64,000 bases of DNA, from assembly GCF_022808645.1 (NCBI RefSeq), contig NZ_JAKZKT010000009.1:1-64000 (forward strand), given 5' to 3'. The DNA comes from Bacillus litorisediminis (GTDB lineage Bacteria > Bacillota > Bacilli > Bacillales > JC228). Below are positions 44,203 through 53,124 of this stretch, in pieces; position 1 is the stretch's first letter; every line of letters begins with the position of its first letter. The notes below the pieces were generated by a model. That model was given only the letters and a program-made list of their open reading frames with translations, did no database searches and was not told where the DNA came from. The position numbers and the translations under genes are program-made.

Positions 44203-47200
44203 ATGAACCTGCTAAGCAAAAGAAAAGGTAAAAAGATTTTATCTGGCACTATTGCCCTTAGTTTACTGGCAGCACCCTTAATACCAACCAATGTACTTGC
44301 AGCAAAGCCTTCGGTTGATAAAGTTCAATCAGAAGTCGAGCTTCGTATTATGGAGACAACTGATATTCATACGAATCTAGTAAACTATGATTATTACAAA
44401 AATGCTGCAGCACCAAAGCTAGGTTTGGCCAAAACCGCTACTCTTGTTAAACAGGCGCGAGCAGAAGCTGATAATTCTGTACTGGTAGACAATGGTGACC
44501 TTATTCAAGGGACTCCGCTTGGAACGTATAAAGCCAAGATTGATCCGTTAGAGGACGGCGAGGTTCACCCAGTTATTAAAGCAATGAACTTAATGGATTA
44601 CGATATCGCAACACTCGGAAATCATGAATTCAACTACGGGCTAGAATTCCTTGAAGAAGTATATGATGATGCGGAATTCCCAGTCGTAAATGCGAATGTA
44701 TATGTTGATGATCATGATAACGATCCAACTAATGATGTAAACAAATATACTCCATATAAAATTGTTGAGAAAAAGGTAAAGGATGAAAACGGAAAAAACA
44801 ATGTTATTAAAATTGGTTATATTGGATTTGTTCCTCCTCAAATCAACCAGTGGGATAAGTCAAATCTTGATGGCAAGGTCATTACGAAAAACATTGTAGA
44901 AACAGCCGAGCGTTATGTTCCTTTAATGAAGGAAGAAGGAGCAGACATTATTATTGCAATGGCTCACTCCGGATTCAACGGTAACGAGGCAAATACAGAA
45001 GATGCAGTATACGCATTAAGTAAGGTAGAAGGCATTGATGCAATTACCTTCTCCCACACTCATAAAGTATTCCCGGCTGCTAATGAAGCAAGTTTGGATG
45101 CTTTATTTAAAGGTGCAGATGGAAAGCCGCTGCCGGGAGTAGATAATGCGAAAGGAACCATTAATGGAGTGCCTGCTGTACAAGCTGGTTACGGCGGTGG
45201 AGCTTTAGGAATTATTGACCTTACCCTGCAAAAGGTTAAAGGAAAATGGTCTGTGGCTGATTCACAATCATCTGTAAGAATAGTAGATTCTGTGCAACCG
45301 GACCAAGACATTTTGGACGCTGTAAAAGCTGATCACGAAGCGACTATTGAATATGTAAATACACCTATCGGAACAACAACCGATGATATTCATAGCTATT
45401 TTGCCCTTGTGCAGGATGACCCATCGATTCAAGTAGTTACAAATGCACAAAAATGGTATGTAGAGAAGTATATTGGTCTCAACAAACCAGAATTAAAAGA
45501 CCTTCCAATTCTATCAGTCGGTGCGCCATTTAAGGCTGGACGTAACGGTGCAGAAGATTTTACAGAAATTAAAGAAGGCGATTTAACAATCCGCAGTGCT
45601 AGTGACTTATACCTTTACGACAACACTTTAAAGGCTGTAAAAGTAAAAGGTTCAGTTGTTAAGGAATGGATTGAGATGTCTGCAGGTGCATTCAATCAAA
45701 TTGACCCTTCTAAAACAACTGAGCAAGAGCTATTAAATACTGCTTTCCCTGCTTATAACTTTGACGTTATTGATGGTGTTACGTATCAAATTGATGTTAC
45801 TCAGCCTGCTAAGTATGATAAAAACGGTAACGTAATTAACCCTGATGCTAGTCGTGTGGTAAACCTAGAATACAATGGCGAACCAATAGACCCCGAGCAA
45901 GAATTTATTGTTGTAACAAATAACTACCGTGTTGGTGGAGGCGGAAACTTCCCTGGATTAAAAGGAAGTGAAATTGTCGTTGATTCTGCTGATGAAAATA
46001 GACAAATTCTAATAGACTATATTTCTGAAGAAAAAGAAATCACGCCAACAGCAGATAACAACTGGTCAATTGCACCTATTTCTGCAGATGTGAACGTGAC
46101 TTTTAAAACTTCACCAAATGCAGAGCAATACATTGGAGAAGACAGTCCATTCTCTTACACTGGCCAAACAGATTCAAAAGGATATGGCATTTTCAATATA
46201 GACCTTAATCGCGGAGTAAATGTACAATTATTAGGCTTGAATGACTTGCATGGCCAGTTAGATACAGTAACAAAAGTTGGAAATGCAAGTGCAGGTCATA
46301 TCGAGTATACAGCAGCAGCTTTGAAACAAGAGGAATCCACTAATCCGAACACCCTATTGCTTCATGTAGGCGATATGATCGGAGGAAGCCCGTTAATTTC
46401 GGCTCTCTTCCAAGATGAACCCACGATTGAAATTTTAGAGAATATCGGCTTTGATGCAGGTACACTTGGAAATCATGAATTTGATGAAGGAATTGATGAA
46501 TTAAAGCGAATGATGTACGGTGGTGACCATCCCAATGGTACTCCTGGCTACGATGGAATAAACTTCCCTCTTGTAGCAGCAAATGCGTTTGACACTAGAG
46601 ATGGAAACTTAATTACTGATCCTTACACGGTATTAGAGACCGGCGGACAAAAGATTGGAGTCATCGGTGTCGTAACGCAAGAGACTCCTTATATGATTGT
46701 GACAAAAGGCAATGAAACTCTTAAAATTACGGATGAAGTTGAAGCCATTAACAAGTACACTGAAGAGTTAAAAGCTCAAGGTGTCGAATCAATTGTCGTT
46801 CTCGCTCATAATCCTGCATTACAAACTGGATATACTGATTCCTATGATGCTAGCAGAATTGCAGAACAAGTAGATGATGAAGTAGACGTTATTTTTGCTG
46901 CTCATAACCATGTGAAAGTAAACCGTGTAGTCGATAATAAGCTTATTGTACAAGCTTATTCCTATGGATCTGCTTTTTCTGATGTAGAACTAGTAATTGA
47001 TCCATTCACAGGAGATATTTTCAAGAAGTCTGCAGAGATTAAAACGGTATACCAAGATCGATACACTCCTGACCCAGAAGTTGCTGCTATAATGGACAAG
47101 TATGAGCAAAAGGTTGAACCTATTAAAGCACAAGTGGTGGGACAATCTCTTTCGACCCTTGTTAAAGGCTATCCGACTGTTAATAGTCAATTTGGCGATT

Positions 47201-47709
47201 TAGCTTTAGGTAACCTGATTGCTGATGGCATGAGAGCTGCTATGGATTCCGATTTTGCCTTAATGAACGGCGGAGGAGTTCGTGCAAATCTTGAAGCTGG
47301 TGAAGTAACATTCGGTGACGTATTTGCGATTCAGCCATTTGGTAATGTGCTTAATAAAGTGAGTCTAAGTGGTGCAGATTTGCGAGTAATTTTAGACGAG
47401 CAAATTACAGCAAGAGGTCTAGACTACCATATCTCTGGATTTAAATACACGTACACATATGACGATACAGCAAAAACTGGTAAAGTCGTTGACATTCTTT
47501 TACCAGACGGAACGCCGATTGATCCAGCGAAAGAATATACTGTGGTCGTAAACAATTACATGTACGGAAATATTGGTACAAGCATTGGTAAGCTTTCTAG
47601 TAATATGGAAGTCGGCCCAACTGATTTAGATGCTACTGTTGAATACATCAAATCACTAACTTCCCCATTTGACTATAAGTCTGAAGGAAGAATTGAAAGA
47701 GTAAACTAA
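44203..47709 (+). CDS. yfkN: Bifunctional secreted 2',3'-cyclic-nucleotide phosphodiesterase / 5'-nucleotidase, YfkN-like
   Basis: A protein of about 1168 residues with a Sec signal (ILSGTIALSLLAAPLIPTNVLA). It has two metallophosphatase-nucleotidase modules. The first has METTDIHTNLVNYD (about residue 55), DNGDLIQGTPLG and GNHEFNYG (about 144). The second has GLNDLHGQL (about 685), VGDMIGGSPLIS and GNHEFDEG (about 760). Each is followed by a 5'-nucleotidase C-terminal domain (YRVGGGGNFPGLKG and DFALMNGGGVRANLE). B. subtilis YfkN is longer and ends with a sortase LPxTG-type signal; this protein ends EGRIERVN and lacks it, so it should be released. ATG 44203 has a better spaced ribosome binding site than 44191. 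It scavenges phosphate and nucleosides outside the cell. Confidence 0.93.
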   Translation: MNLLSKRKGKKILSGTIALSLLAAPLIPTNVLAAKPSVDKVQSEVELRIMETTDIHTNLVNYDYYKNAAAPKLGLAKTATLVKQARAEADNSVLVDNGDLIQGTPLGTYKAKIDPLEDGEVHPVIKAMNLMDYDIATLGNHEFNYGLEFLEEVYDDAEFPVVNANVYVDDHDNDPTNDVNKYTPYKIVEKKVKDENGKNNVIKIGYIGFVPPQINQWDKSNLDGKVITKNIVETAERYVPLMKEEGADIIIAMAHSGFNGNEANTEDAVYALSKVEGIDAITFSHTHKVFPAANEASLDALFKGADGKPLPGVDNAKGTINGVPAVQAGYGGGALGIIDLTLQKVKGKWSVADSQSSVRIVDSVQPDQDILDAVKADHEATIEYVNTPIGTTTDDIHSYFALVQDDPSIQVVTNAQKWYVEKYIGLNKPELKDLPILSVGAPFKAGRNGAEDFTEIKEGDLTIRSASDLYLYDNTLKAVKVKGSVVKEWIEMSAGAFNQIDPSKTTEQELLNTAFPAYNFDVIDGVTYQIDVTQPAKYDKNGNVINPDASRVVNLEYNGEPIDPEQEFIVVTNNYRVGGGGNFPGLKGSEIVVDSADENRQILIDYISEEKEITPTADNNWSIAPISADVNVTFKTSPNAEQYIGEDSPFSYTGQTDSKGYGIFNIDLNRGVNVQLLGLNDLHGQLDTVTKVGNASAGHIEYTAAALKQEESTNPNTLLLHVGDMIGGSPLISALFQDEPTIEILENIGFDAGTLGNHEFDEGIDELKRMMYGGDHPNGTPGYDGINFPLVAANAFDTRDGNLITDPYTVLETGGQKIGVIGVVTQETPYMIVTKGNETLKITDEVEAINKYTEELKAQGVESIVVLAHNPALQTGYTDSYDASRIAEQVDDEVDVIFAAHNHVKVNRVVDNKLIVQAYSYGSAFSDVELVIDPFTGDIFKKSAEIKTVYQDRYTPDPEVAAIMDKYEQKVEPIKAQVVGQSLSTLVKGYPTVNSQFGDLALGNLIADGMRAAMDSDFALMNGGGVRANLEAGEVTFGDVFAIQPFGNVLNKVSLSGADLRVILDEQITARGLDYHISGFKYTYTYDDTAKTGKVVDILLPDGTPIDPAKEYTVVVNNYMYGNIGTSIGKLSSNMEVGPTDLDATVEYIKSLTSPFDYKSEGRIERVN

Positions 47710-47712
47710 GAC

Positions 47713-47750
47713 AAAAGCTCTCAAGAGCCGATTCTCTTGAGAGCTTTTTA
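47713..47750 (+). terminator. Terminator of the nucleotidase gene
   Basis: AAAGCTCTCAAGA pairs perfectly with TCTTGAGAGCTTT, followed by a T run. Confidence 0.9.
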
Positions 47751-47795
47751 TGTTCTTTGGTATTGAAAATGTATTTAACTTGAAAGGTACTTCTC

Positions 47796-47929
47796 GATCT
47801 TTATCTGTTCTTATCTGTCTCGAAGGAACTCCTCAACTGCCTTTGATTCATAAAGCTGCTTTATTTGATGCGCCTCGAATTATTAATGGGTTTGTGTCCA
47901 GTGACTTTACAGCTCGTTATCAAAAATAG
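47796..47929 (+). pseudogene. Remnant of an unknown gene, in the spacer before the AraC gene
   Basis: An open stretch of about 44 codons with no start codes for ICLEGTPQLPLIHKAALFDA then PRIINGFVSSDFTARYQK and a stop. Its composition is like real coding sequence and looks like the C-terminus of an enzyme. I cannot assign it. The rest of the 47751-48304 spacer shows no other gene. Confidence 0.4.
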
Positions 47930-48304
47930 TTTGTGAAGGATACTTAGTGTCAGCACTGGTTATAGCTATTTGGGGGACAAATGGGCTAACGTTATTTAAA
48001 TAGAGGCGGAAAACCAAAAAAGGTTGCACAAGAATTGATGAGATTTTTTTAAAAAATGAGTATAATTTAAAAATGATATTGTTATAAATGACTCGGATGA
48101 CTTTCTTTGGTTTTTCTTTTTGATCAAGGGTCTGATAAGCTCGATGTATAGATAAATAAACAGGTGAATATTTAAAATTAATTAAATTGGAAGTATTTTT
48201 AGCCGAAAAGTAATGTATAACAGTTCGTTACCTACATTTTGGTGCATGAAATGTCGGTCAATTAATTTTCATTTTTTATAGATTATTATAGAAGGGGTGA
48301 ATGT

Positions 48305-49150
48305 ATGGATTGGCTAGAAAGAATGAACAACGCATTGGAGTATATTGAAAATCATCTTGATGAAGAGATTGATTATAAAGAGATTGCGAAGAAAGCGTAT
48401 TGTTCTGAATATCATTTCTCAAGGATGTTTTCATCAATTGCAGGTATATCACTCTCAGAATATATTAGACGAAGACGATTAACTCTTGCTGCATTCGAAA
48501 TTCAAAAAAGTGATATCCGGATTATTGATGTAGCCGTTAAATATGGATATGTGTCTGCTGACTCATTTGCACGCGCTTTTCAAAAGACACATGGAATTAA
48601 ACCCTCCGATGCACGCATCAATGGAGTACAATTAAAAGCCTTTCCAAGAATCTCCTTTCAAATATCGATTAAAGGAGATACAGAAATGGAGTATCGAATT
48701 GAAAATCTTGATTATGAATTAAGAATTATAGGAAAGAGCAAGCCAGTAAAAACTAGCAGAGCATTTAAAACAATCCCTACTTTATGGAACAATGCAAAGA
48801 AAGATGGATTTATGTAAGAATTAATTGATCTGTCATGGGAAAATCCAAAATGCACACTAGAAAGTCTTTTAGGTGTTTGCGGGAAAGAAGCAGCCATCAC
48901 AGATGAAGAATTTGAATATTTTATGGGTGTACGTTATGACGGAGAGCCTCCAAGTGGTATGGAAACTCTTATAATCCCTCCAACTATGTGGGCAGTATTC
49001 CCGAACGTAGCAGATGCATGGAAGCGCTTATATACTGAATGGGTGCCAACATCGGGTTATGAACTCGCCAATTTGCCTTGTATTGAATGTTATTACGGAC
49101 CAAAGCATAAACCAAGGCACGAACTGTGGGTTCCTGTTATTGCTTTATAA
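48305..49150 (+). pseudogene. AraC regulator with GyrI-like effector domain, in-frame stop
   Basis: Read through, a protein of about 281 residues. The AraC DNA-binding domain (about 1-105) has two HTH units: [20 protein letters not shown] and [20 protein letters not shown], and the HGIKPSDAR signature. It continues into a GyrI/AraC effector-binding domain: [20 protein letters not shown] ... MGVRYDGEPPSGMETL, AVFPNVADAWKRLYTEWVPT and ECYYGPKHKPRHELWVPV. A TAA (48815-48817) interrupts after NAKKDGFM, with both halves in one frame; CAA to TAA is the simplest change. The lesion would remove most of the effector domain. GAAGGGGTGA precedes the ATG. Confidence 0.88.
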
Positions 49151-49192
49151 GCTATTTCTTGAACAAAACAATTCATAAAAGGGTGACCACTT

Positions 49193-49738
49193 TTGAGAAA
49201 AACGAAAATACTTCCGTGGACCGAGGAATGGGCACAATTATATAAAAAAGAAGAGAGAATCCTAAAAGATATTTTTAAAGATGAATTGGTTGAAATATAC
49301 CACATTGGAAGCACGTCTGTACCAGCAATAGGTTATGCTAAACCAATCATTGATATTTTGACAGCTGTAAAGAACATTGAGAAGGTTAATGATTATAACG
49401 GTCAAATGATTGCATCTGGATATGAACCAAAGGGTGAGAATGGGATTGCTGGAAGAAGGTTTTTTTCTAAAGGTCAGGATCAAAGAACTCATCATGTACA
49501 TATCTTTCAAGTGGACAGTGAACAAATTAAAATCCATTTAGATTTTAAAGAATACTTGCTCAACAATCCTGAGGAAGCAAAAAAATATGGTGAATTGAAA
49601 ATATGCTTAGCCAAGCAGTTTCCAAATGAACATTATAAATACCAAGAAGGAAAGCAGCAGTTTGTTAATAATTTAGTTATAAAAGCAAAAGAATGGGCTT
49701 TGCGGAATAAAATTACTAATGAAGGGAACCAGGTTTAA
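49193..49738 (+). CDS. GrpB/UPF0157 family protein
   Basis: A 181-residue protein of the GrpB (UPF0157) nucleotidyltransferase-like family: LPWTEEWAQLYKKEERILKD, EIYHIGSTSVPAIGYAKPII (the GST-S-V-P-G-like motif with D in DILTAV), and HHVHIFQVDSEQIKIHLDFK. Members keep the beta-polymerase fold but their substrates are unknown; some relatives add nucleotides to proteins or tRNA-like targets. The start is TTG at 49193 with AAAGGGTGACC. It overlaps the region before a DUF1801 gene. Confidence 0.88.
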   Translation: MRKTKILPWTEEWAQLYKKEERILKDIFKDELVEIYHIGSTSVPAIGYAKPIIDILTAVKNIEKVNDYNGQMIASGYEPKGENGIAGRRFFSKGQDQRTHHVHIFQVDSEQIKIHLDFKEYLLNNPEEAKKYGELKICLAKQFPNEHYKYQEGKQQFVNNLVIKAKEWALRNKITNEGNQV

Positions 49739-49796
49739 TCATAGATTTAACCGGGATCCGTACGAAGAAGGAAATAATTTGATGGAGGGAAAGCGA

Positions 49797-50168
49797 ATGT
49801 TTAAAACAATCGATGAATACATTTCACAATTTCCTCATGATGTTCAGGAAATACTTAAGAAAATCCGTCAGGTTATAAAAGAGAATGCGCCAGATGCAAA
49901 GGAAAAAATAAGCTATCAAATGCCAACCTTTGAATTACATGGAAATCTTGTCCATTTCGCTGCCCACCCCAAACACATCGGATTTTATCCAACTCCAACG
50001 GGAATAACAGCTTTTGCTCATCGGTTATCGGAATATAAGAGTTCGAAAGGGGCAGTTCAGTTTCCTCTTGATAGGCCGATTCCATATGGATTAATCGCTG
50101 ATATCGTGAAATTTAGGGTAGAGGAAAATACGAAGAAAGCTGAAGAAAAATTAAAAAAGAAAAAATAA
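49797..50168 (+). CDS. DUF1801 protein, YdhG-like iron chaperone family
   Basis: A 123-residue protein with the canonical DUF1801 opening IDEYISQFPHDVQEILKKIR, then QVIKENAPDAKEKISYQMPT, and HGNLVHFAAHPKHIGFYPTP. B. subtilis YdhG has been described as a frataxin-like iron donor; whether this gene is its orthologue needs comparison. ATG 49797 is set by GGAGGGAAAGCGA; upstream in-frame ATGs lack sites. It follows GrpB by about 60 nt and is likely cotranscribed. It is a paralogue of the DUF1801 gene at 1925-2293. Confidence 0.87.
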   Translation: MFKTIDEYISQFPHDVQEILKKIRQVIKENAPDAKEKISYQMPTFELHGNLVHFAAHPKHIGFYPTPTGITAFAHRLSEYKSSKGAVQFPLDRPIPYGLIADIVKFRVEENTKKAEEKLKKKK

Positions 50169-50237
50169 TTTCTTATTATACAAAAGATAATACAATGGGC
50201 GTTGAGGAAATTGATAAATATTTTGGCTTATGAAAAA

Positions 50238-50277
50238 TTGTACACTTCAATTGTATAAAAAGAGTTGAAGTGTACAA
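50238..50277. terminator. Bidirectional terminator
   Basis: TTGTACACTTCAA and TTGAAGTGTACAA are perfect 13-nt arms across a 14-nt loop. It lies between the convergent DUF1801 and MFS genes and serves both. Confidence 0.8.
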
Positions 50278-50285
50278 TTATATTA

Positions 50286-51494
50286 TTACTTTCTAGGTAA
50301 AACTTCTCTCTTGATAGTGCTTTTCAGTTCGCCTGAATGTAAATATACCGTTCCCATTGCAACTAAAAGTAACAATCCTGTAATTACAAATAAGCTTTGG
50401 ACCGGCAGTATTCCTCCGAGAAAGCCCCCGATAATTGGACCAATCATGCCGCCTAATTGGTTTGAAGTTTGATTTAAACTAAAAGCGCGTCCACGGAATT
50501 CTTCTGGGGTTGTTTTTACAACGAGTCCATTTAATGCAGGGAAAACCGCACAGAAAAAGATACCATACACAAATCGGATAAGAGAAAATCCCCATATTTC
50601 TGTAAATAGAATTTGAGCTATTGTACCAATTCCAGCACCTAAAAGTCCTATAAATAAAACACGCTGAAACCCTACTTTATCTGCCCATTTTCCCCAACGA
50701 GGAGCAAATAGAGCACTTGCGATACCAGGCAGTGAAATGACCACTCCTGTCAAGAAAGTAGCATACTTGGAAGAACTGCCTAAATCCGCAATGTATAGCG
50801 GAAGAATCGGCTCAATTGTCATGATTGAGCAACTGACAACGAGCGTAAGAATTAACACGAGCAAGAATGGCCTATTGCTTAATCCGATTTTGAAGTCATT
50901 TAATATAGAGCCTTTTTCTTTGTTTGGTTTAAAATTCTCTTCTTTTACAAAAAAGATAATCAGGATCGTTGCAATACCAACGATAATTCCCGCTGTTGCA
51001 AACGCCCATCGATTTCCCACAAGCTCAGCCATACCTCCGCCTAACAATGGACCTAATATCATCCCTGTTGCAGAAGCAGAAGATATAAGGGAAAGCGCAT
51101 AACCTACTTTTTCACTTGGCGTGTTTGTGCCAATTAATGTAATGGAACCAGGGATAAATCCGCTTAATAGCCCCTGAAGAATTCGTAGTGCTAATATTTG
51201 ATAAGGGTTTGTGACAAAAGCCATTAATATATAGATAACAAAAAGGGCAAGTCCTGCACGAATGATCATAGGTTTCCTGCCGTATTTGTCAGAAATCATC
51301 CCCCAAAATGGTGTGGCAATCGCACCTGCAAAAAACGCAGCGCCAAATATGAGTCCAGACCACATTTCCGTATGGTCGTGTACACCTATTTCTAAAAGAA
51401 AGATTGGCAAAAAAGGGATGACCATAGAAAAACTGGCGGCTGTAAAGAAAACTCCGATCCAAAGTACCCATAAATTCCGTTGCCATGTTGGCAT
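50286..51494 (-). CDS. MFS multidrug efflux transporter
   Basis: A 402-residue major facilitator with 12 predicted helices. MFS motif A in the loop between helices 2 and 3 is GMISDKYGRKPMIIRAGL (about residues 64-81). The motif C-like SLISSASATGMILGPLLGG in helix 5 marks the drug/proton antiporter group. A second, weaker motif A (GKWADKVGFQRV) is in the second half. Substrates cannot be read from the sequence; NorA/MdtG-type efflux is likely. GGAGATGG precedes the ATG on the minus strand. Confidence 0.9.
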   Translation of the reverse strand: MPTWQRNLWVLWIGVFFTAASFSMVIPFLPIFLLEIGVHDHTEMWSGLIFGAAFFAGAIATPFWGMISDKYGRKPMIIRAGLALFVIYILMAFVTNPYQILALRILQGLLSGFIPGSITLIGTNTPSEKVGYALSLISSASATGMILGPLLGGGMAELVGNRWAFATAGIIVGIATILIIFFVKEENFKPNKEKGSILNDFKIGLSNRPFLLVLILTLVVSCSIMTIEPILPLYIADLGSSSKYATFLTGVVISLPGIASALFAPRWGKWADKVGFQRVLFIGLLGAGIGTIAQILFTEIWGFSLIRFVYGIFFCAVFPALNGLVVKTTPEEFRGRAFSLNQTSNQLGGMIGPIIGGFLGGILPVQSLFVITGLLLLVAMGTVYLHSGELKSTIKREVLPRK

Positions 51495-51606
51495 GTTATT
51501 CCATCTCCTAAGAAAAGAAAAAGTAATTGAAAAAATATTAGATTAATAGTACCACGAAATTTCTATTCACGAAATATTCAATTTTAGAAATAATTAATTT
51601 AGGTGT

Positions 51607-51662
51607 GAAACAGGGGGACGGTTCTTGCGTTTCACGAAACGCAAGAACCGTCCCCCTGTTTC
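51607..51662. repeat. Perfect REP-like palindrome, 27-bp arms
   Basis: The left arm (51607-51633) begins GAAACAGGGGGACGGTTCTT. The right arm (51636-51662) begins GAAACGCAAGAACCGTCCCC and is its exact reverse complement; the arms are separated only by AC. The word GGGGGACGGTTCTTG is a repeated short element of Bacillaceae and related Firmicutes as I recall it, often linked to REP-associated transposases. A one-mismatch copy of the right arm lies at 16771-16797. No transposase is in the window. Confidence 0.9.
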
Positions 51663-51726
51663 CTCATAAAGATGAGTGTAAAAGCCGCCATAAAATTTAG
51701 ACTAAACGCTTAAGACGTGATTTTAA

Positions 51727-51804
51727 ATGAAGCAGATATATTTGATGCTGTGTATTCTCCTGCTCCTATGCAGCTGTCCCAAAGCTGAAACTGACTTACT
51801 ATAA
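51727..51804 (+). pseudogene. 25-codon lipoprotein-like fragment
   Basis: ATG at 51727 starts a frame for MKQIYLMLCILLLLCSCPKA ending ETDLL. It has the layout of a lipoprotein signal with a lipobox (LCSC), but stops seven residues later and has only a weak site upstream. It may be the truncated front of a lost lipoprotein gene or a chance match. Confidence 0.3.
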
Positions 51805-51854
51805 TTACGTAATTACCATTAACGTAAAAGAAAAAAATGAGGAGAAATAAGATA

Positions 51855-51900
51855 AAAAACACCTTCATGTGATATTTGAATCACAAGAAGGTGTTTTCTT
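51855..51900. terminator. Terminator of the symporter gene (bidirectional)
   Basis: AAAACACCTTC-TGTGAT pairs with ATCACA-GAAGGTGTTTT, with A and T runs on either side. It directly follows the minus-strand symporter stop. Confidence 0.85.
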
Positions 51901-51901
51901 T

Positions 51902-52873
51902 TTAGTTAGTAACGGGGGTCTTACTCGAATCAACATGGGTTGATTGATTATCTTTCATCCGGTTAAAGATCGTTGCCAATATTGGCCCTGAAATATTATG
52001 CCATACACTGAATATCGCACTTGGTACTGCGGATAATGGTGAAAAGTGAGCAGAAGCGATGGCAGCACCTAATCCTGAATTTTGCATGCCCACTTCAATC
52101 GCAATCGCTTTCTTCTTGGATAGATCCATCTTAAAGAGTTTTCCAAAAACATATCCTAATAAATAGCCAAGGACATTATGTAAAATGACAACAGCAAAAA
52201 TGATAAGTCCGGTTTTTGCAATATTTTGTTGGTTTACAGAGACAACAGCAGTCACAATGGCTACAATCGCGATAATAGAAACCAGCGGTAGTACCTTAAC
52301 ACTTGCTTGGGCTGGACGATTAAAGAATTTCTTAACTAAAACTCCTAGAACAATCGGAACAATGACAATTTGCACGATTGATAAAAATAATCCCGCAGGA
52401 TCTACAGGGATCCATTCGCTAGCCAGCAATAAGATAAGTGCAGGTGTGACCAGTGGAGCAAGTAAAGTCGTAACAGACGTAATCGTAACGCTTAAGGCCA
52501 CATCACCTTTTGCCAGGAACGTCATAACATTTGAAGCAGTTCCACCAGGGCAACATCCTACGAGAATAACACCAACCGCAATTTCCGGCGGGAGCTGCAA
52601 CCCTTTTGCAAGCAAGAAAGCAAGACCTGGCATAATGACAAATTGACCGACAACCCCGATTGCTACATCCTTTGGCCGTCTAAATACCTCTTTAAAATCA
52701 CCTCCAGATAGAGTTAAACCCATACCAAACATAATAATTCCTAATAAGAGTGAGATATGGGGTGCGATCCACGTAAAGGCAGATGGCGAGAAAAATGCTA
52801 GGGCTGCAAATAGAAGCACCCAGATGGCAAAAGTGTTGCCGACAAATTGACTAAGTCTCTCTAAAGCTTTCAT
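51902..52873 (-). CDS. Bile acid:sodium symporter family protein (YocS/PanS-like)
   Basis: A 323-residue protein with about ten helices. Family blocks: LLGIIMFGMGLTLSGGDF (helix 2), GFVILVGCCPGG-type VGVILVGCCPGGTASNVMTF (about residues 98-117, sodium-site motif CCPGGxxSNVxTxLAKG), and EVGMQNSGLGAAIASAHFSP in the second half. It is the bacterial SBF group that carries pantoate, keto acids or bile-acid-like anions with sodium; B. subtilis YocS is the nearest known relative in type. AAAGAGGTG precedes the ATG. Confidence 0.9.
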   Translation of the reverse strand: MKALERLSQFVGNTFAIWVLLFAALAFFSPSAFTWIAPHISLLLGIIMFGMGLTLSGGDFKEVFRRPKDVAIGVVGQFVIMPGLAFLLAKGLQLPPEIAVGVILVGCCPGGTASNVMTFLAKGDVALSVTITSVTTLLAPLVTPALILLLASEWIPVDPAGLFLSIVQIVIVPIVLGVLVKKFFNRPAQASVKVLPLVSIIAIVAIVTAVVSVNQQNIAKTGLIIFAVVILHNVLGYLLGYVFGKLFKMDLSKKKAIAIEVGMQNSGLGAAIASAHFSPLSAVPSAIFSVWHNISGPILATIFNRMKDNQSTHVDSSKTPVTN

Positions 52874-53124
52874 TTTTACACCTCTTTAGCAGTTTTAATG
52901 ATAAAAGTGTTCTATTATTATATGTTTTTATTAGAATAAAAACAATACTCAGAATGTTGTGTTTATATAAAAACTAGAATATCTTTTTGAAAGTAATGTG
53001 ATAAAATGTTTTAGGTAAGATTTAATTCATATCGGTATATTTTTTGGTAAATAACGCTAGCATAGGAGCTGCTACGGCAACTCCTATTTATTTTTTACAT
53101 AACAGCTTAGGAGTTGGACTTAAC

